64,000 nt of DNA from Anodontia alba (lineage: Eukaryota > Mollusca > Bivalvia > Lucinida > Lucinidae). The translations under genes and the position numbers were made by a program. The stretch is taken from NCBI GenBank assembly GCA_964016985.1, contig OZ024827.1, positions 15,394,374 to 15,458,373 of the forward strand, in the 5' to 3' direction. Below, in pieces: positions 32,406-42,641 of the stretch (position 1 is the stretch's first letter; every line of letters begins with the position of its first letter). The notes beneath the pieces were generated by a model that was not told the DNA's origin, searched no databases, and saw only the letters and a program-made list of their open reading frames with translations.

Positions 32406-33349
32406 TACTTTCTTGCGTACCAGATAAGGATTTCCGCAAATTACACCAGTGCTAGCAAATCTTATCTCACATAACCTTATCCGTCCTGGGGGAAAGATAA
32501 AAATCGAGAATTTTCATGTGATTGATATACACTGGTTTTATAGGACGTCACGGTACGCCAACATTAAGGTTTATGTCACTGAACGTAATGATGTCACTAA
32601 ACGTCATGGTATTGTCATCATAATATAGCTGATATCTGCAATCAAAGTGACTGCATTATCAAAAACCCACTTTCAGGAATTAAAGGTATACAAGAAAAAA
32701 AATCTGTCATGGGTGTGAGAGACAGACAGAAAAATCCGGCCCTGGGGATCACAGTCTGACATCACTCCGCAAGCCTCTTGATGCAAGACAGTAACCCTCG
32801 GGACAGATTTTTCTGTCTACCCCTCACACCCTTGATAGATTCTTATAATATCCAGCTTCTCCTAGTTTGATATAAAATGCTTCTTAGAGCTGGCTATCAA
32901 AGTATTACTGGAGAAAATATTGTCTGAATAGGTTTGCAAACTAGGCAACATAGCCAAGCTAGGTCAAGGGAGGTAATTATATTAACAGCTAAATACTGAT
33001 TGTAATGTAAAAGCCTGGTGGTGTATTCATATTTTATGTATTTTTGCAATTAACAAGTACATTTATTTCACAATGAATGTGCAGAATCTCATTATGTTCT
33101 TGAAACTGAGTTTCCGAACACTTCTTTTAATTAATCCTACAGATAATCTGTTATCAAAACAGCAGTAGCTGGAAGATCAGTTTGGAACAAAACTGATGTT
33201 TCTGTGAATCCTGATACATCCAGACTACTTCAGGTATCCAGACTAGTTAATATCAAGTAGTATATTAGATAAAGGTTTGTAACAAGTAAATGAGTCTGTC
33301 TGAGAAGAAATCAACGGTTTAATTAAACCACAAGGTGAGAAAATGTACT
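32406..33349. other. Non-coding stretch with one small foldback
   Basis: No gene is seen. 32701-32841 is an imperfect palindrome whose outer arms read AATCTGTCATGGGTGTGAG and CTCACACCCTTGATAGATT and continue into GACAGAAAAATC, a MITE-sized foldback without clear target duplication. Confidence 0.5.
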
Positions 33350-34173
33350 TTAACCCTGGTCCTGCTGAGCCCAGACATTATTACACTGCCTTTGCAAACA
33401 GTGTAGATCCAGATCAGTTGGCTTCTACTCCCAAAATGTCTACTCCCATAATGTCTGTTCCCAAAATGTCTATTCCAGAAAAAGGTCTGCTGTGATAAAA
33501 TGTCTACTCCCAAAAAGTCTACTGTGCCATAATGTCTACTTCCAAATGTCTTTACATCACATAATGATCAGTGTCTACACTGCTTGCTTAAAGGGCCCAT
33601 CCAAGATTTTTTTCAAACAAAAATCTACAAGTTGACAGTGTATTATTTACATATATGTACATAATTATTTTCATAGAAGGACAGTTCCTAAAATTTGATA
33701 GCACTATAAAATTATTTTTATAAAAGAACAATTCCAAAAATTTCATAGTGTAACAAAAAATCTGAACTTAATCACCTCTGATTACTGTTATTCTGACCAG
33801 GATTAAAGTCACAGCTCAGCCATCAGAAAATACCAGTGGCTATTGTATAGAGAGTAGTTACCAGTTGCTGTTGTATAGTGTTACCACCAGTGGCGATTGT
33901 TGCCTAAGCTCATGAAAAGTATACAAGCCAAAATTAAGAGTCAACATATTAAGCTTTTTTTTCTAAGTTCCCTTTTACAAATAATAGTTGAAAAATAATT
34001 ATTAAAGTTTAGAATAGACATTTTTAGAGTAGGCTTTTTCGCATAGTAGACATATTGGGAATAGACATTTTGGCACAGTAGACCTTTCAGGAATAGACAT
34101 TTTGGGTGTAGACATTTTGGGAGTAGACATTTCAGCACTACCCCAGACGAACAATCAGCATGACAAAGGTTAA
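33350..34173. mobile_element. Family A MITE (A4) split by a foldback element
   Basis: TTAA and CCCTGGTCCTGCTGAGCCC start the MITE at 33350; it reads normally to GATCAGTTGGCTTCT (about 33426). Its other terminus, TCAGCATGACAAAGG plus TTAA, appears only at 34155-34173. The material between is the foldback element listed next. Confidence 0.75.
33426..34145. mobile_element. Foldback element with minisatellite arms
   Basis: The left arm (33426-33550) consists of degenerate 15-bp units ACTCCCAAAATGTCT; the right arm (about 34010-34145) consists of the inverse unit GGGAGTAGACATTTT. Irregular sub-blocks (TATTCCAGAAAAAGGTCTGC against its inverse) also correspond, so the arms are homologous inverted repeats about 130 bp long around a 460-bp unique core. 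This resembles FB-type foldback transposons. No gene in the core. Confidence 0.75.
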
Positions 34174-34251
34174 GACATGTGAATCCAGCAAATACTCAGA
34201 TCAGCCTGAGCATCAGTGCAATCTGATTGGAGTTGTTAGTTCTCTTCTACA

Positions 34252-34650
34252 GGGCCCAATTGTTCAAAACTTAACAAAGTTGTTAGCTAACATGATGTTA
34301 ACCCTAGTCCTGCTGAGCCTGGATTTACCCTGCCTTTGCAAACAGTGTAGATCCAGATCAGTTGGCTTCTGAAGAAGCCAACTGATCCAGATCTGCACTT
34401 TTTGTCATTAAGTGTGTGAATTTGTATCAACAATCTAGATCAAGTAATCTGATTGGCTGACAATTAGAAGTGGCGTGGCATCTTAATTTATTCAGCATGA
34501 CAAGGGTTAAATTTTCGTTAGTGAAATGTAGCAAATACATTGATAACTTTTGCTGAAAAAAATGTGAGTAGTTAGTTATCAATGTAGCTACTTAACCAGT
34601 TTGTCATTAACTAGCTTGTTAAGGTAACAATGCTTTGAACAACTGGGCCC
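34252..34650. mobile_element. Family D MITE (D3) carrying a family A insertion
   Basis: Ends GGGCCCAATTGTTCAAAAC and GCTTTGAACAACTGGGCCC. The left arm is interrupted at a TTAA by A5; removing 34298-34506 leaves the normal D palindrome. Confidence 0.85.
34298..34510. mobile_element. Family A MITE (A5), nested in D3
   Basis: TTAA at 34298-34301 and 34507-34510 with TIRs CCCTAGTCCTGCTGA and TCAGCATGACAAGGG; complete central hairpin. Confidence 0.9.
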
Positions 34651-34805
34651 AGGTGGAAAGTGAAGATGCTGATCAGACTGCTTTGATGCAGCGGCTGATC
34701 AGAATCTATGCTGGGAGTCTTGAAGGTCCTTTAAGAGGCAAATAGTAAAGACCCTAATCAAACCGCTGGGGCAACATTCTTTCGTGTAGATTGATCACGA
34801 AGTAT

Positions 34806-35205
34806 TAATTTTCTATGGTCATTCTCTCCCTTCCGCTGATTCAAGAAGGGCAGATGTCGTTTTCTGGCAAAAGAATGTTCACAAGTACTTGTTAACTGCT
34901 TAACACTTAGCACTCTGGGTAAAATTTCCAGCAGACGACATTTTGAAATATTTTTCTTATTTTTTTCAGCAAACAGGATATGACATTTCATGCAAATTAA
35001 AGAGACAATTTGCATGAAATGTCAAATCCTGTTTTCTGGGAAAAATAAGAAAAATATCATCAATTGCTCATCTGCTGAAAATGCCCAGAGAGTGGTAAAG
35101 GTTAGAGGACTAAACCTGCCCAGGAAAAAGTGTGGTTAGGTAAACTGGCTGCGCTTCATATATCCCATTAGGTTGACTGGGCCGTAAAACCTCAAAACTA
35201 CCAAA
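34806..35205 (+). repeat. SINE-like repeat J (J2) carrying a family C insertion
   Basis: Collinear with J1 at 23721-23917 except for the 202-base C5 insertion at the sequence that reads CGCTTAGAGGACTAAG in J1. Confidence 0.8.
34900..35105. mobile_element. Family C MITE (C5), nested in J2
   Basis: TTAACACTTAGCACTCTGGG to CCCAGAGAGTGGTAAAGGTTAG; TTAA on one side and TTAG on the other. The empty site in J1 supports insertion with four-base duplication. Confidence 0.9.
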
Positions 35206-35209
35206 TCCT

Positions 35210-35400
35210 TTAGGTGGCAGATATATACACTTAGATCAAACGGCTCCTTTAGGAGGCAAATAGTATTAACCCAGTCAGATCAAACAGCTCCTTTAGGAGG
35301 CAAATAGTATAATATAAACCCACATCAAATTGCTCCTTTAGGAGGCAAATAATATAGACCCGATCAAACTTTGAGCAGTTTGATCTGGATTTACATTGTT
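35210..35400. repeat. Tandem repeat, units of about 53 bp
   Basis: CTCCTTTAGGAGGCAAATAR recurs about four times with spacer ACCC...GATCAAA. Each unit holds the small palindrome CTCCTTTAGGAG. Confidence 0.75.
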
Positions 35401-35510
35401 TGCTGAGGCATGTTTGTCAGAATATTTAGGGTAAATATAGTAGGTCATTATCTATTTGGAGAAGCCAAGAAAAGTGCACTATTCATTTTTTGTTCAAGAA
35501 CAGAAATAAC

Positions 35511-35685
35511 TTAACCCTTGTCCAGCTGAATAAATTAAGAAGCCATGCCTATTTCAAGTTTTCAGCCAATCAGATTACTTGATCCAGATTGTTGATATAA
35601 ATTCACATTCTTAATGGCAAACAGTGCAGATCTAGATCAGTTGGCTTCTTCAGGACATATCCGGGCTCAGCAGAACTAGGGTTAA
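35511..35685. mobile_element. Family A MITE (A6), right hairpin arm deleted
   Basis: TTAA at 35511-35514 and 35682-35685. After GATCAGTTGGCTTCTTCAG the sequence jumps to GACATATCCGGGCTCAGCAG. Confidence 0.85.
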
Positions 35686-35773
35686 GGTTATTTTTGCAAA
35701 GAAAATTAAGCCATCTATTACTTACTTACTTCAGCTTTTGCATGTCTAAATATATTTTAATTTCCATGCACTT

Positions 35774-36608
35774 CATTTGGTCGAAAACCACTCGGTAGAA
35801 TGTAGCTTTCAGTCGAATACAACGTTCGGTCGAAAAAAATATTGAAATGGGACAATTGGTCGAATTTGTTTTAAAAAAATGCGACACTTGGTCGATTTTT
35901 TTTTACTGTGATCTGGCCAATAATCCGAGCTCATCATGACTAATTGTTATCGGCTTGCTCGATTATTTTTCATATCAATAGGTCGGTCATAATATAATGA
36001 GCCCTGGACTGAACTGATCTGAACTGAATAAATTCACTGTTATGTTTTGAACATGGTAGCTGAACATAATTTAACAAGTGGTAAGTAAATTTATTTATCC
36101 ATTTTGATTGTTTTAGCTCACATGCAAGCGTATTTAAACAGTTTGTTGGTAAAATAAGAAATTACACAGTTTTTTGCAGTGGATTCATAATTTTGAAATT
36201 GGAATTTTGAAATAGGGATATAGCAGAAAGTTTGCCAGTTCCTGAATTTCATTTGAGCAATTGTGGTGGTAAAAAATTAGGCTTAGATTGCTAGATTTGG
36301 AAATAAAATTTGTTCTGTTCTATTCTATTCTGCTGTTTTTGGTGTTCCATAAGACTTCAATGCATACGCGATCTAAAGAAGCACACCGATGATGTCAGCA
36401 GGTAACAGAAATCATGCGCAGTAGGATGTTTTTGGGTTAGTTACTTTTGTTTTAGCTCCTTTCAGTTTTTCAATGAAAATTTGACGAATTTTCGACAAAA
36501 TGTCAATTCGACGATTTTTTTCAACAAAAATTCGACCAAACAACGTGTTAGACAAAAAGTAACATTCGACGGAAAGATGCATTCGACCAGGTGGTTTTCA
36601 ACCAAATG
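35774..36608. mobile_element. Long-TIR element with TCGAA-rich arms
   Basis: The left arm starts CATTTGGTCGAAAACCACTC; the right arm ends GGTGGTTTTCAACCAAATG. Both arms, about 120 bp, are built of degenerate GGTCGAATTTT-like repeats in inverted orientation. The 580-bp core shows no transposase. It contains ATGGTAGCTGAACATAATTT followed by GTGGTAAGTA (about 36050-36085), which looks like a short first exon with a splice donor but may be coincidence. Confidence 0.65.
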
Positions 36609-36892
36609 TTATGGACGCTTTAGTTTCAAATTAGCTTAAAATTGATAGGAAAGAATGTACATTGAGATAATGTCATGAGAAGCAACCAAAACAAATTTTG
36701 ATTTTTTTTGTTCTTTTTTACTTCTGCAAAATCAATGTTGTAATAATACAGTGTCTTTCAAATTACATAATTTTGTTATACTTGTATTCAACATAATGCA
36801 CTTCTTTGAATATTTATACAGAGAATTTTTAATGTCGAAATATCTAACCCAAAAAGCACTAAGAGAAATTGTAGCAGACGACATTCCATTTT

Positions 36893-37450
36893 TTTATACC
36901 CCGCCACATGATAATGGCGGGTATTATATGGTATCATGTTGGTTGTCTGTGTGTCCATCAATCTGTCTGTCCATCCATCATATATCTATCCGTCTATATT
37001 TTCGTTTCAGGATGATAACTTGAGTAAATATCAGTCGATTTTCACCAAACTTTGTGTGTGCATTGTTATTGTGAATATCTGGTTTGGCATTGGTGATGGG
37101 CAGATTTCTCCATTTTTTGACAGAGTTATCTACCTGCCACATATCTATATTTTCATTCCCGGGCGATAACTTTAGTAAATATCAATGAATTTTCATTAAA
37201 CTTGCTTATGTATTTATATTGTGCTGATCTGCTTTGGCATTGTTGATGGGCAAATTTTGTCAATTTTTGACATTTATCTGCCTGCAACACATCTGTATTT
37301 TAGTTTCAGGATAATAACTTGAGTTGATCTCTGGATTTTCACCAAATTTGATATGTGCATTGATATTGTAGAGATCTGGTTTGGAATTGCTCATTGGCAA
37401 ATTTCATCACTTTTTCACAGTTATCTGCCTTTGACATGATAATGGCAGGG
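36893..37450. mobile_element. Helitron-like/non-autonomous element with three ~155-bp tandem units
   Basis: Starts TATACCCCGCCACATGATAATGGCGGG, a terminal hairpin, then a TCTGTCTGTCCATCC microsatellite. Three units follow with GATAACTTGAGTAAATATCA, TTTTCACCAAACTT and GATCTGGTTTGGCATTG; it closes with GACATGATAATGGCAGGG. No Rep/helicase gene. Assignment to Helitron-linked bivalve elements is inference from this architecture. Confidence 0.55.
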
Positions 37451-37750
37451 TTTTATCATTTCACGTTTTCGGACAGATTTTTCAAAAAATCTGTCCAGTA
37501 AAATAGCGATGTCCGGGGCGGGCGGCATCTGGCATCGGGCGTTGTCCCAGGTTAACCTTTTGGTTAACCTTTTTTCAAAGTTATATATTACCTTTATTCT
37601 TCAGTGGATTGCTTTCATATTTGGTAGGGATGAAGAGGAGAACCAGTAGGTGTTTCACGTGCAAGAGAGACAAGTGCCCTTTCACTTTCTTCATTATTTA
37701 AAAAACCCATCCATAATGCCATTAGGCATTTTTTTTTGTTATTTATTATT
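37451..37750. repeat. Dispersed repeat fragment with hairpin
   Basis: GGACAGATTTTTCAAAAAATCTGTCC is an 11-bp-arm hairpin with no coding sequence. GGTTAACCTTTTGGTTAACC is a second palindrome nearby. Confidence 0.45.
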
Positions 37751-37899
37751 ATTATTTTTCAGAGCAAATAATAACTGGCAGATGATTCACATGAAATGTC
37801 AAGATGTCAAGCTTTATTTTCTCTGAAAATGTAAAAGAAAAAAAAAAAATCAAACTGCCATCTGTTGTAGTTGATAAAACGAGCAAAACAAAACAAACT

Positions 37900-38150
37900 T
37901 TCTTTGTTGTTGTGCATAGTTTTAGTGCTAGTTGGTGGCAGAAGCCCACTGAGATCATGCTGTTGTACAGCCTTGCTTTCATGGACCACCCATGCATGCT
38001 TGGTGCCACTGCCAAGTGCCTTCCTGTCCACTTTATATTCAACCCAGAGCTTATGGAGTATGAGCTAGTTGCCTGATAATTTTATTGACCCAAATGGGTT
38101 CGAACCCATGACCTGCAGCTTGAATTTTTTCTTTGACTGCTGAATAGTAA
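37900..38150. other. Non-coding repeat with B-box-like motif
   Basis: CAAATGGGTTCGAACCCATG contains the tRNA B-box consensus on both strands because it is palindromic. No A-box or tRNA fold is seen nearby, so a SINE origin is only suggested. Confidence 0.3.
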
Positions 38151-38152
38151 TA

Positions 38153-38312
38153 TTAACCCTTGTCATACTGAATAAATTGAGATGCCATGCCCACTTCTAA
38201 TTTTCAGCCAATCAGATTACTTGCTCCAGGTTGTTGATATAAAAGCCAACTGATCTGGATCTACACTGTTTGCAAAGGCAGATATATCCGGGTTCAGCAG
38301 GACAAGGGTTAA
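38153..38312. mobile_element. Family A MITE (A7), left hairpin arm deleted
   Basis: TTAA at 38153-38156 and 38309-38312; GTTGATATAAAAGCCAACTGAT joins the flank straight to the right arm. Confidence 0.85.
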
Positions 38313-38992
38313 CATTTTAAAATATGTTTTTTATTTTCTGAGAAACTGGAGATAGTTCTCATGAAGTGCCAATCTGTATTTTCCAGAAAAAAATCTTTTA
38401 TTTGTTATCTTCTGAATTCACCATCAGTATGTAAAGAATGATACTACTGAGCAGTTGATATTTTAGTTTTGTACCTGTTAGCCCCATTTTTTTTTTTTTT
38501 TTTTTTTGCCTTTAACACGCTGAAGGTGAAATGACAGATTCATAAAATTTTCTTTTTTCTCTTGAAAATGGATTGTAATATTTCATTTTGTTAATTTCCA
38601 GATAGGGGTAGATGCTTCATAAGAAGATGTCATTTAAGCCCTGTTTACAGAAAAAAAAACAAAAAAACAAAATGTATTTTAAAATATTGTCAGCTAATAT
38701 TTAAATAGTGTAGATTAATGGTTAAAGGATGTGTCCATTTTCTGCTTATTTCAATAGTTGTAAGCAGTTATATGGGTCAGTAATAATTCAACTACCCTGT
38801 CATCAAGTAATATCCTGTCCAATATTGGCTTCATGATATTCTATACATTTTTATTTGAGCAGCGATGAGAGAAAATAGTTCTTCCGGGCATATTTGAATA
38901 GCAGAATTACATCATCCTACGCAGGTAATCAGGGCCTCTCCTGTTTACCGATATATTTCACAGTGTGCAATTATGATTTTATTTTGTATGCT

Positions 38993-39052
38993 AACAGTGA
39001 AGTCCCAGATCAGACTGCGCTTAAGCGCAGTCTGATCTGGGACTTCACTGTT
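38993..39052. repeat. 60-bp perfect palindrome
   Basis: Starts AACAGTGAAGTCCCAGATCA and is its own exact reverse complement around GCGCTTAAGCGC. It is a variant of the common hairpin core without a recognisable MITE body. Confidence 0.9.
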
Positions 39053-39383
39053 ATCATATACACTGAAGGTGCTCTTTACGTGATACAGCACATTTATTAT
39101 TGTCCAATTTTGTGTAAAAATTGATGGATCTTGTATGACTGCATTGCATGTTTTGTGTGGAATTGACCACATTGATGCATCAGCATGTCATTACAGCCAC
39201 AGCCAATCAATTTGGAAGTTAATTGGCTTGTTATTATGTTGAAAGGTGATATATCTTATGCATATTTAATTGTTATCAATTAGGAAGTGTCCCATAGTGC
39301 CAAGCTATTTGGCTGGATAGGATATTGACTTGTAAATGGCAGTCATCTAATATCCGGGGCTGCATATAAGTTGAATCATTCCA

Positions 39384-39630
39384 ATCATTAGTAGAAGTGT
39401 CTGGTTAGCAGAGTTGTTAGCCGAGTTGTTAGCCGAGTGATTAGCCAAGTGGTGAGCATGCATGACTTCGTATCATGAGGTGCTGGGTTCATTCCGGCAG
39501 GAGATGGAATTCAACTCATGACTATGGCTCTGCATTGCACAGAGCCTTTCTTTATCATCCTTCCATTGTTTTGATATGGCTTATATAAGGTTGAAAGGGA
39601 TGTTAAACATCAAATTATCATAATCACCTG
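39384..39630 (+). mobile_element. tRNA-derived SINE with repeated A-box
   Basis: TTAGCCAAGTGGTGAGC (A-box, about 39441) and GGTGCTGGGTTCATTCC (B-box, about 39479-39495) are the RNA polymerase III promoter of a tRNA-like head. The A-box segment GTTAGCCGAGT is present three times in tandem at about 39417-39452. The tail AAGGGATGTTAAACATCAAA matches tails common in mollusc SINEs. Confidence 0.75.
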
Positions 39631-39643
39631 CATATAACATATA

Positions 39644-39818
39644 CAGTCAAATCTCTTGGCCACCTATGTTAAGCAATCACCTTTAAAGGCCAGTTGTTCA
39701 GGTCCCATAAAAGGAAAATACATTGTAATTGTAAATTCACTTGTATTAAACAAGCACCTGCCCTAAGCAACCACTTTTTGGTTTCCCATTATGTGCTTGT
39801 TTAACACAGGTTCTACTG
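39644..39818. mobile_element. Pogo/Tigger-like MITE
   Basis: CAGTCAAATCTCTTGGCCAC and GTGCTTGTTTAACACAGGTTC...CTG ends, each next to TA (39642-39643, 39819-39820); weak internal symmetry (TTAAGCAATCACC / CCTAAGCAACCAC). Confidence 0.6.
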
Positions 39819-39839
39819 TACTCTACTTTCCATAAGTAG

Positions 39840-40280
39840 AAAATAATTGGGAGATGCTAGATGATGGACAGTAGTGGCATAAACTGTTGGATGTTCCATG
39901 AAAACAAGGCTATATAAAAGCATATAAAAATGCATAAATGCAGATGCAACAACAGCCCTTTGATAAGGCAAGCTAAAATACAAATCTGTTTTCAACAGTC
40001 TTCAATGATATGGAACATTTGTACTGCTTTCATATTGGCAAAATGTTGTACTTAATGAATTGTTGCAAAAAGATTGTTTTTGACAAAATCTTAATTTGTT
40101 TTTTGATCCTTCTCATTATCATTATTATCATTATCGTTGTTATCTTGATCCCCAGAATTTCAACATTTTTTGGCATCTGAATAACCATAAATCAAGCTGA
40201 TATTACCGAAGAACTCTTTAACCTTGATTAACCTGTGCTTTGATCATACAGCTGCCAGTCAGGTACCTAAAAAACAATGG
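39840..40280. other. Non-coding stretch
   Basis: No gene, array or intact MITE is recognised on either strand; a short (TCAT/TTAT)n tract lies at 40110-40145. Confidence 0.5.
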
Positions 40281-40284
40281 CTTA

Positions 40285-40498
40285 TTAACCTTTACCATTC
40301 TCTGGGCTAATTCAGCAGATGACAAATTGGTGATATTTTTCTTGTTTTCCCTAGAAAATAGGATCTGACATATCATGCAAATGTCTCCTAAAGAGACACT
40401 TTGCATGAAGTACCAGATCCTATTTTCTAGGAAAAATGAGAAAAAAATATTTCAATATTCCGTCTGCTGAAATTTTTACCCAGCATGCAAAGTATTAA
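40285..40498. mobile_element. Family C MITE (C6)
   Basis: TTAACCTTTACCATTCTCTG to CCCAGCATGCAAAGTATTAA; centre TCTCCTAAAGAGACACTTTG. Confidence 0.85.
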
Positions 40499-40699
40499 AT
40501 TTTAGGATGTTCTGGGTGAAATTGGCAGATGACATGTTACATTATTAAATGTTAAATTTTCTCAAAAAATGAGGCTTGAGATTTAATTCAAATCATCTAC
40601 AAATGATTTGAATTAAATATCAAGCCTTTCTTTCTGAAAAAAGAAAAAAAACAATAAACATTATCTGCTGATGTTTAAATTCCGCAGGTCAAAGGTTAA
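40495..40699. mobile_element. B/C hybrid MITE (C7), sharing its TTAA with C6
   Basis: Begins at the TTAA that ends C6 and finishes GCAGGTCAAAGGTTAA. The core arms AAATCATCTACAAATGATTT are of the family B kind while the ends are nearer C. Confidence 0.65.
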
Positions 40700-40848
40700 T
40701 GGAGATTTAATTCTCCCAATGTGTCTGAATCTCTGTATAACTGTTACAAATTAGTTTTATATCTAAACAAAAAGAACATAACAAGTTTTCCTGGCAGGAG
40801 TAAAGTCCTGGAAAACAATTGAACTGAATAACATGAAAGCTCTGTATG

Positions 40849-41046
40849 GTTTAGCATGCTGGGTAAATATTTCGGCAGATGTCATTTTGAAATATTTTTC
40901 TTATTTTTCCTCAAAAGTAGGATTTGATATTTCATGCAAATTTTCTCCAAAGGAGACTGGAGTCAATCCACATGAAATGTCAAGTCCTATTTTTGGGAGA
41001 AATAAGAAAAAATAACACTAATTTGTCAGCTGTTGAATTTGCTGAT
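40849..41046. mobile_element. Family C MITE (C8)
   Basis: TTTAGCATGCTGGGTAAATA left end, paired GATTTGATATTTCATGCAAA / CACATGAAATGTCAAGTCC arms; right end decayed. Confidence 0.7.
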
Positions 41047-41524
41047 GATAGAATATCTTAGGTGGTATAGGTACAGGTGCAAGTACCACATGGGTATCAT
41101 ATTTACTCTAAATATTTGCACAGATAGAAGGGCTGATTGAAAACTTCTGACCTCAGTTATTTAAAGAGTTGAGAATGTCTATATTTATTTTTGACATATT
41201 CCCCTCTGTTTCTATAATAATGGTTTTGAAGTGCCTCAGCAACATATTAGGACAGATACAATGGAATATTGATGTATCAGATGATTGAAAAGTTCTGAGC
41301 TTAGTATTTGATATATTTAACAAATTGAATTTTTGAGAATATCTTCCTTTATTTTAACATTATCCCCTTCTGTATCTGTAATAATGGTGTTGAAGGGCCT
41401 CAATAACAACCTCATAATGACAATGATGTCTGGTCAAGATCATAATTGCTACAAAAGCATTGTTATCAAGTGGTTTATCCTTGGTACTGTCACATCATCA
41501 AGAGACACTGGATGCCTATCCTTA
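41047..41524. other. Non-coding stretch
   Basis: No gene is seen. Two diverged segments containing CCCCTTCTGTWTCTRTAATAATGG (about 41200 and 41370) suggest an old duplication. Confidence 0.45.
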
Positions 41525-41769
41525 TTAACCCTTAAAGCACCAGTCACAACTATTGTCGTCTGCTTTGTCTTCTGCTTGTGATGTTAAAAGTCATTTCTGC
41601 AAACAGTGTGGACCCAGATCAGACTGCTCCTTTAGGAGCAGTCTGATCTGGGTCCACACTGTTTGCCTGTATGCAAAAATAGGTTCGAAAAGTTTGCAAG
41701 AATATTCAGCAGACGACATAAACAGACGACATTTTCAGATGCAGATTTTCTTGGCAGTTTAAGGGTTAA
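41525..41769. mobile_element. Family B ends with family-A-type hairpin (B5)
   Basis: TIRs CCCTTAAAGCACCAGTC and GGCAGTTTAAGGG with TTAA at both sides. The centre (41598-41665) is a GCAAACAGTGTGGACCCAGA hairpin with 33-bp perfect arms and a two-base loop. Confidence 0.85.
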
Positions 41770-41965
41770 CACTTTGCACGCTGGGTAAAAATTTCAGCCG
41801 ATGACATTTTGAAATATTTTTTTTTAGAAAATAGAACCAGACACTTCATGCAATTAGGAGACAATTTGCATGAAGTGTCAGATCCTATTTTCTACGAAAA
41901 ATGCAAAAAATATCACCAACTTGTTGTCTGCTGTTTCTGCTCATAGTACCTACCGTAAGTGTTAA
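41766..41965. mobile_element. Family C MITE (C9), sharing its TTAA with B5
   Basis: TTAACACTTTGCACGCTGGG left end, arms CATGCAATTAGGAGACAATT, right end CCGTAAGTGTTAA. Confidence 0.8.
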
Positions 41966-42362
41966 ATACATACTTGTATGTATTGCTTATGTGTGGCAAA
42001 TCTGTCAATACTTTATAATCATGAATTGATATTCTCATGTAACATTACAATCCTTGACATCCCAGGAGTATCTTTAACTTTTTCAATACCGAATAGATAT
42101 ATATTATCAGAAGACATTTTAAACTGTTCGTTGTACTTTCCCAGACAACTGGGCTTGACATTCTGAGTGAATTGTGTCCTTTGGTAAAAAAAAAAAAAGA
42201 AGAAGAAGAATAAGTAAATGAAAAAAGAAAATGATAAAAAAGAAAGAAAAAATATTACTTATTTATCATCATCTGCTGAAATAAAGTTTTATGACTATAA
42301 CATCAAAACAATATTTATGGTACATATCCTAAAATTTTCTGGGAAAAAGACAAAAAAGAAAA

Positions 42363-42641
42363 CATTACGAAAACACACCTATTGAAATATATTGAAATTT
42401 CACCACTAAAAAAATGAAAATTTTCAAATAAAAAATTCTGATATTTTTCATATTTCTGCTCAAAACATAAATTGTGGGTACTGGTTAGAACCGCCTCAGT
42501 GAAATGGTTCTAACGAGTACCCACAATCTATGTATTTGAGCAGAAATATGAAAATAATATATACCCCTGGAAACCCCTGTTTTACTATATAAAAGTGGGG
42601 TTCAAGGGGGTTAAAATTATATAGGTGCGTTTTCCGTGATG
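42363..42641. mobile_element. Family E MITE (E3)
   Basis: CATTACGAAAACACACCTAT to ATAGGTGCGTTTTCCGTGATG; hairpin arms AATTGTGGGTACTGGTTAG and GAGTACCCACAATCTATG. Confidence 0.85.

Larger units (their letters stand above)
36840..37880. mobile_element. Family B MITE (B4) split by a Helitron-like array
   Basis: The left part (AACCCAAAAAGCACTAAGAG... GCAGACGACATTCC) stops at 36892. The right part (TTTTTCAGAGCAAATAATAA, GATTCACATGAAATGTCAAG, TGCCATCTGTTGTAGTTG) resumes near 37755. Everything between belongs to the array entry and neighbouring repeat. Confidence 0.6.

Noticed and set aside
38090..38112. Possible tRNA gene because of GGGTTCGAACCC
   Set aside because: The motif is a self-complementary hexamer pair and no A-box, anticodon arm or acceptor stem can be drawn around it.
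38894..39172. Two opposite open frames sharing the peptide NSEVPDQTALKRSLIWDF
   Set aside because: The shared peptide results from the 60-bp perfect palindrome, not from a gene.
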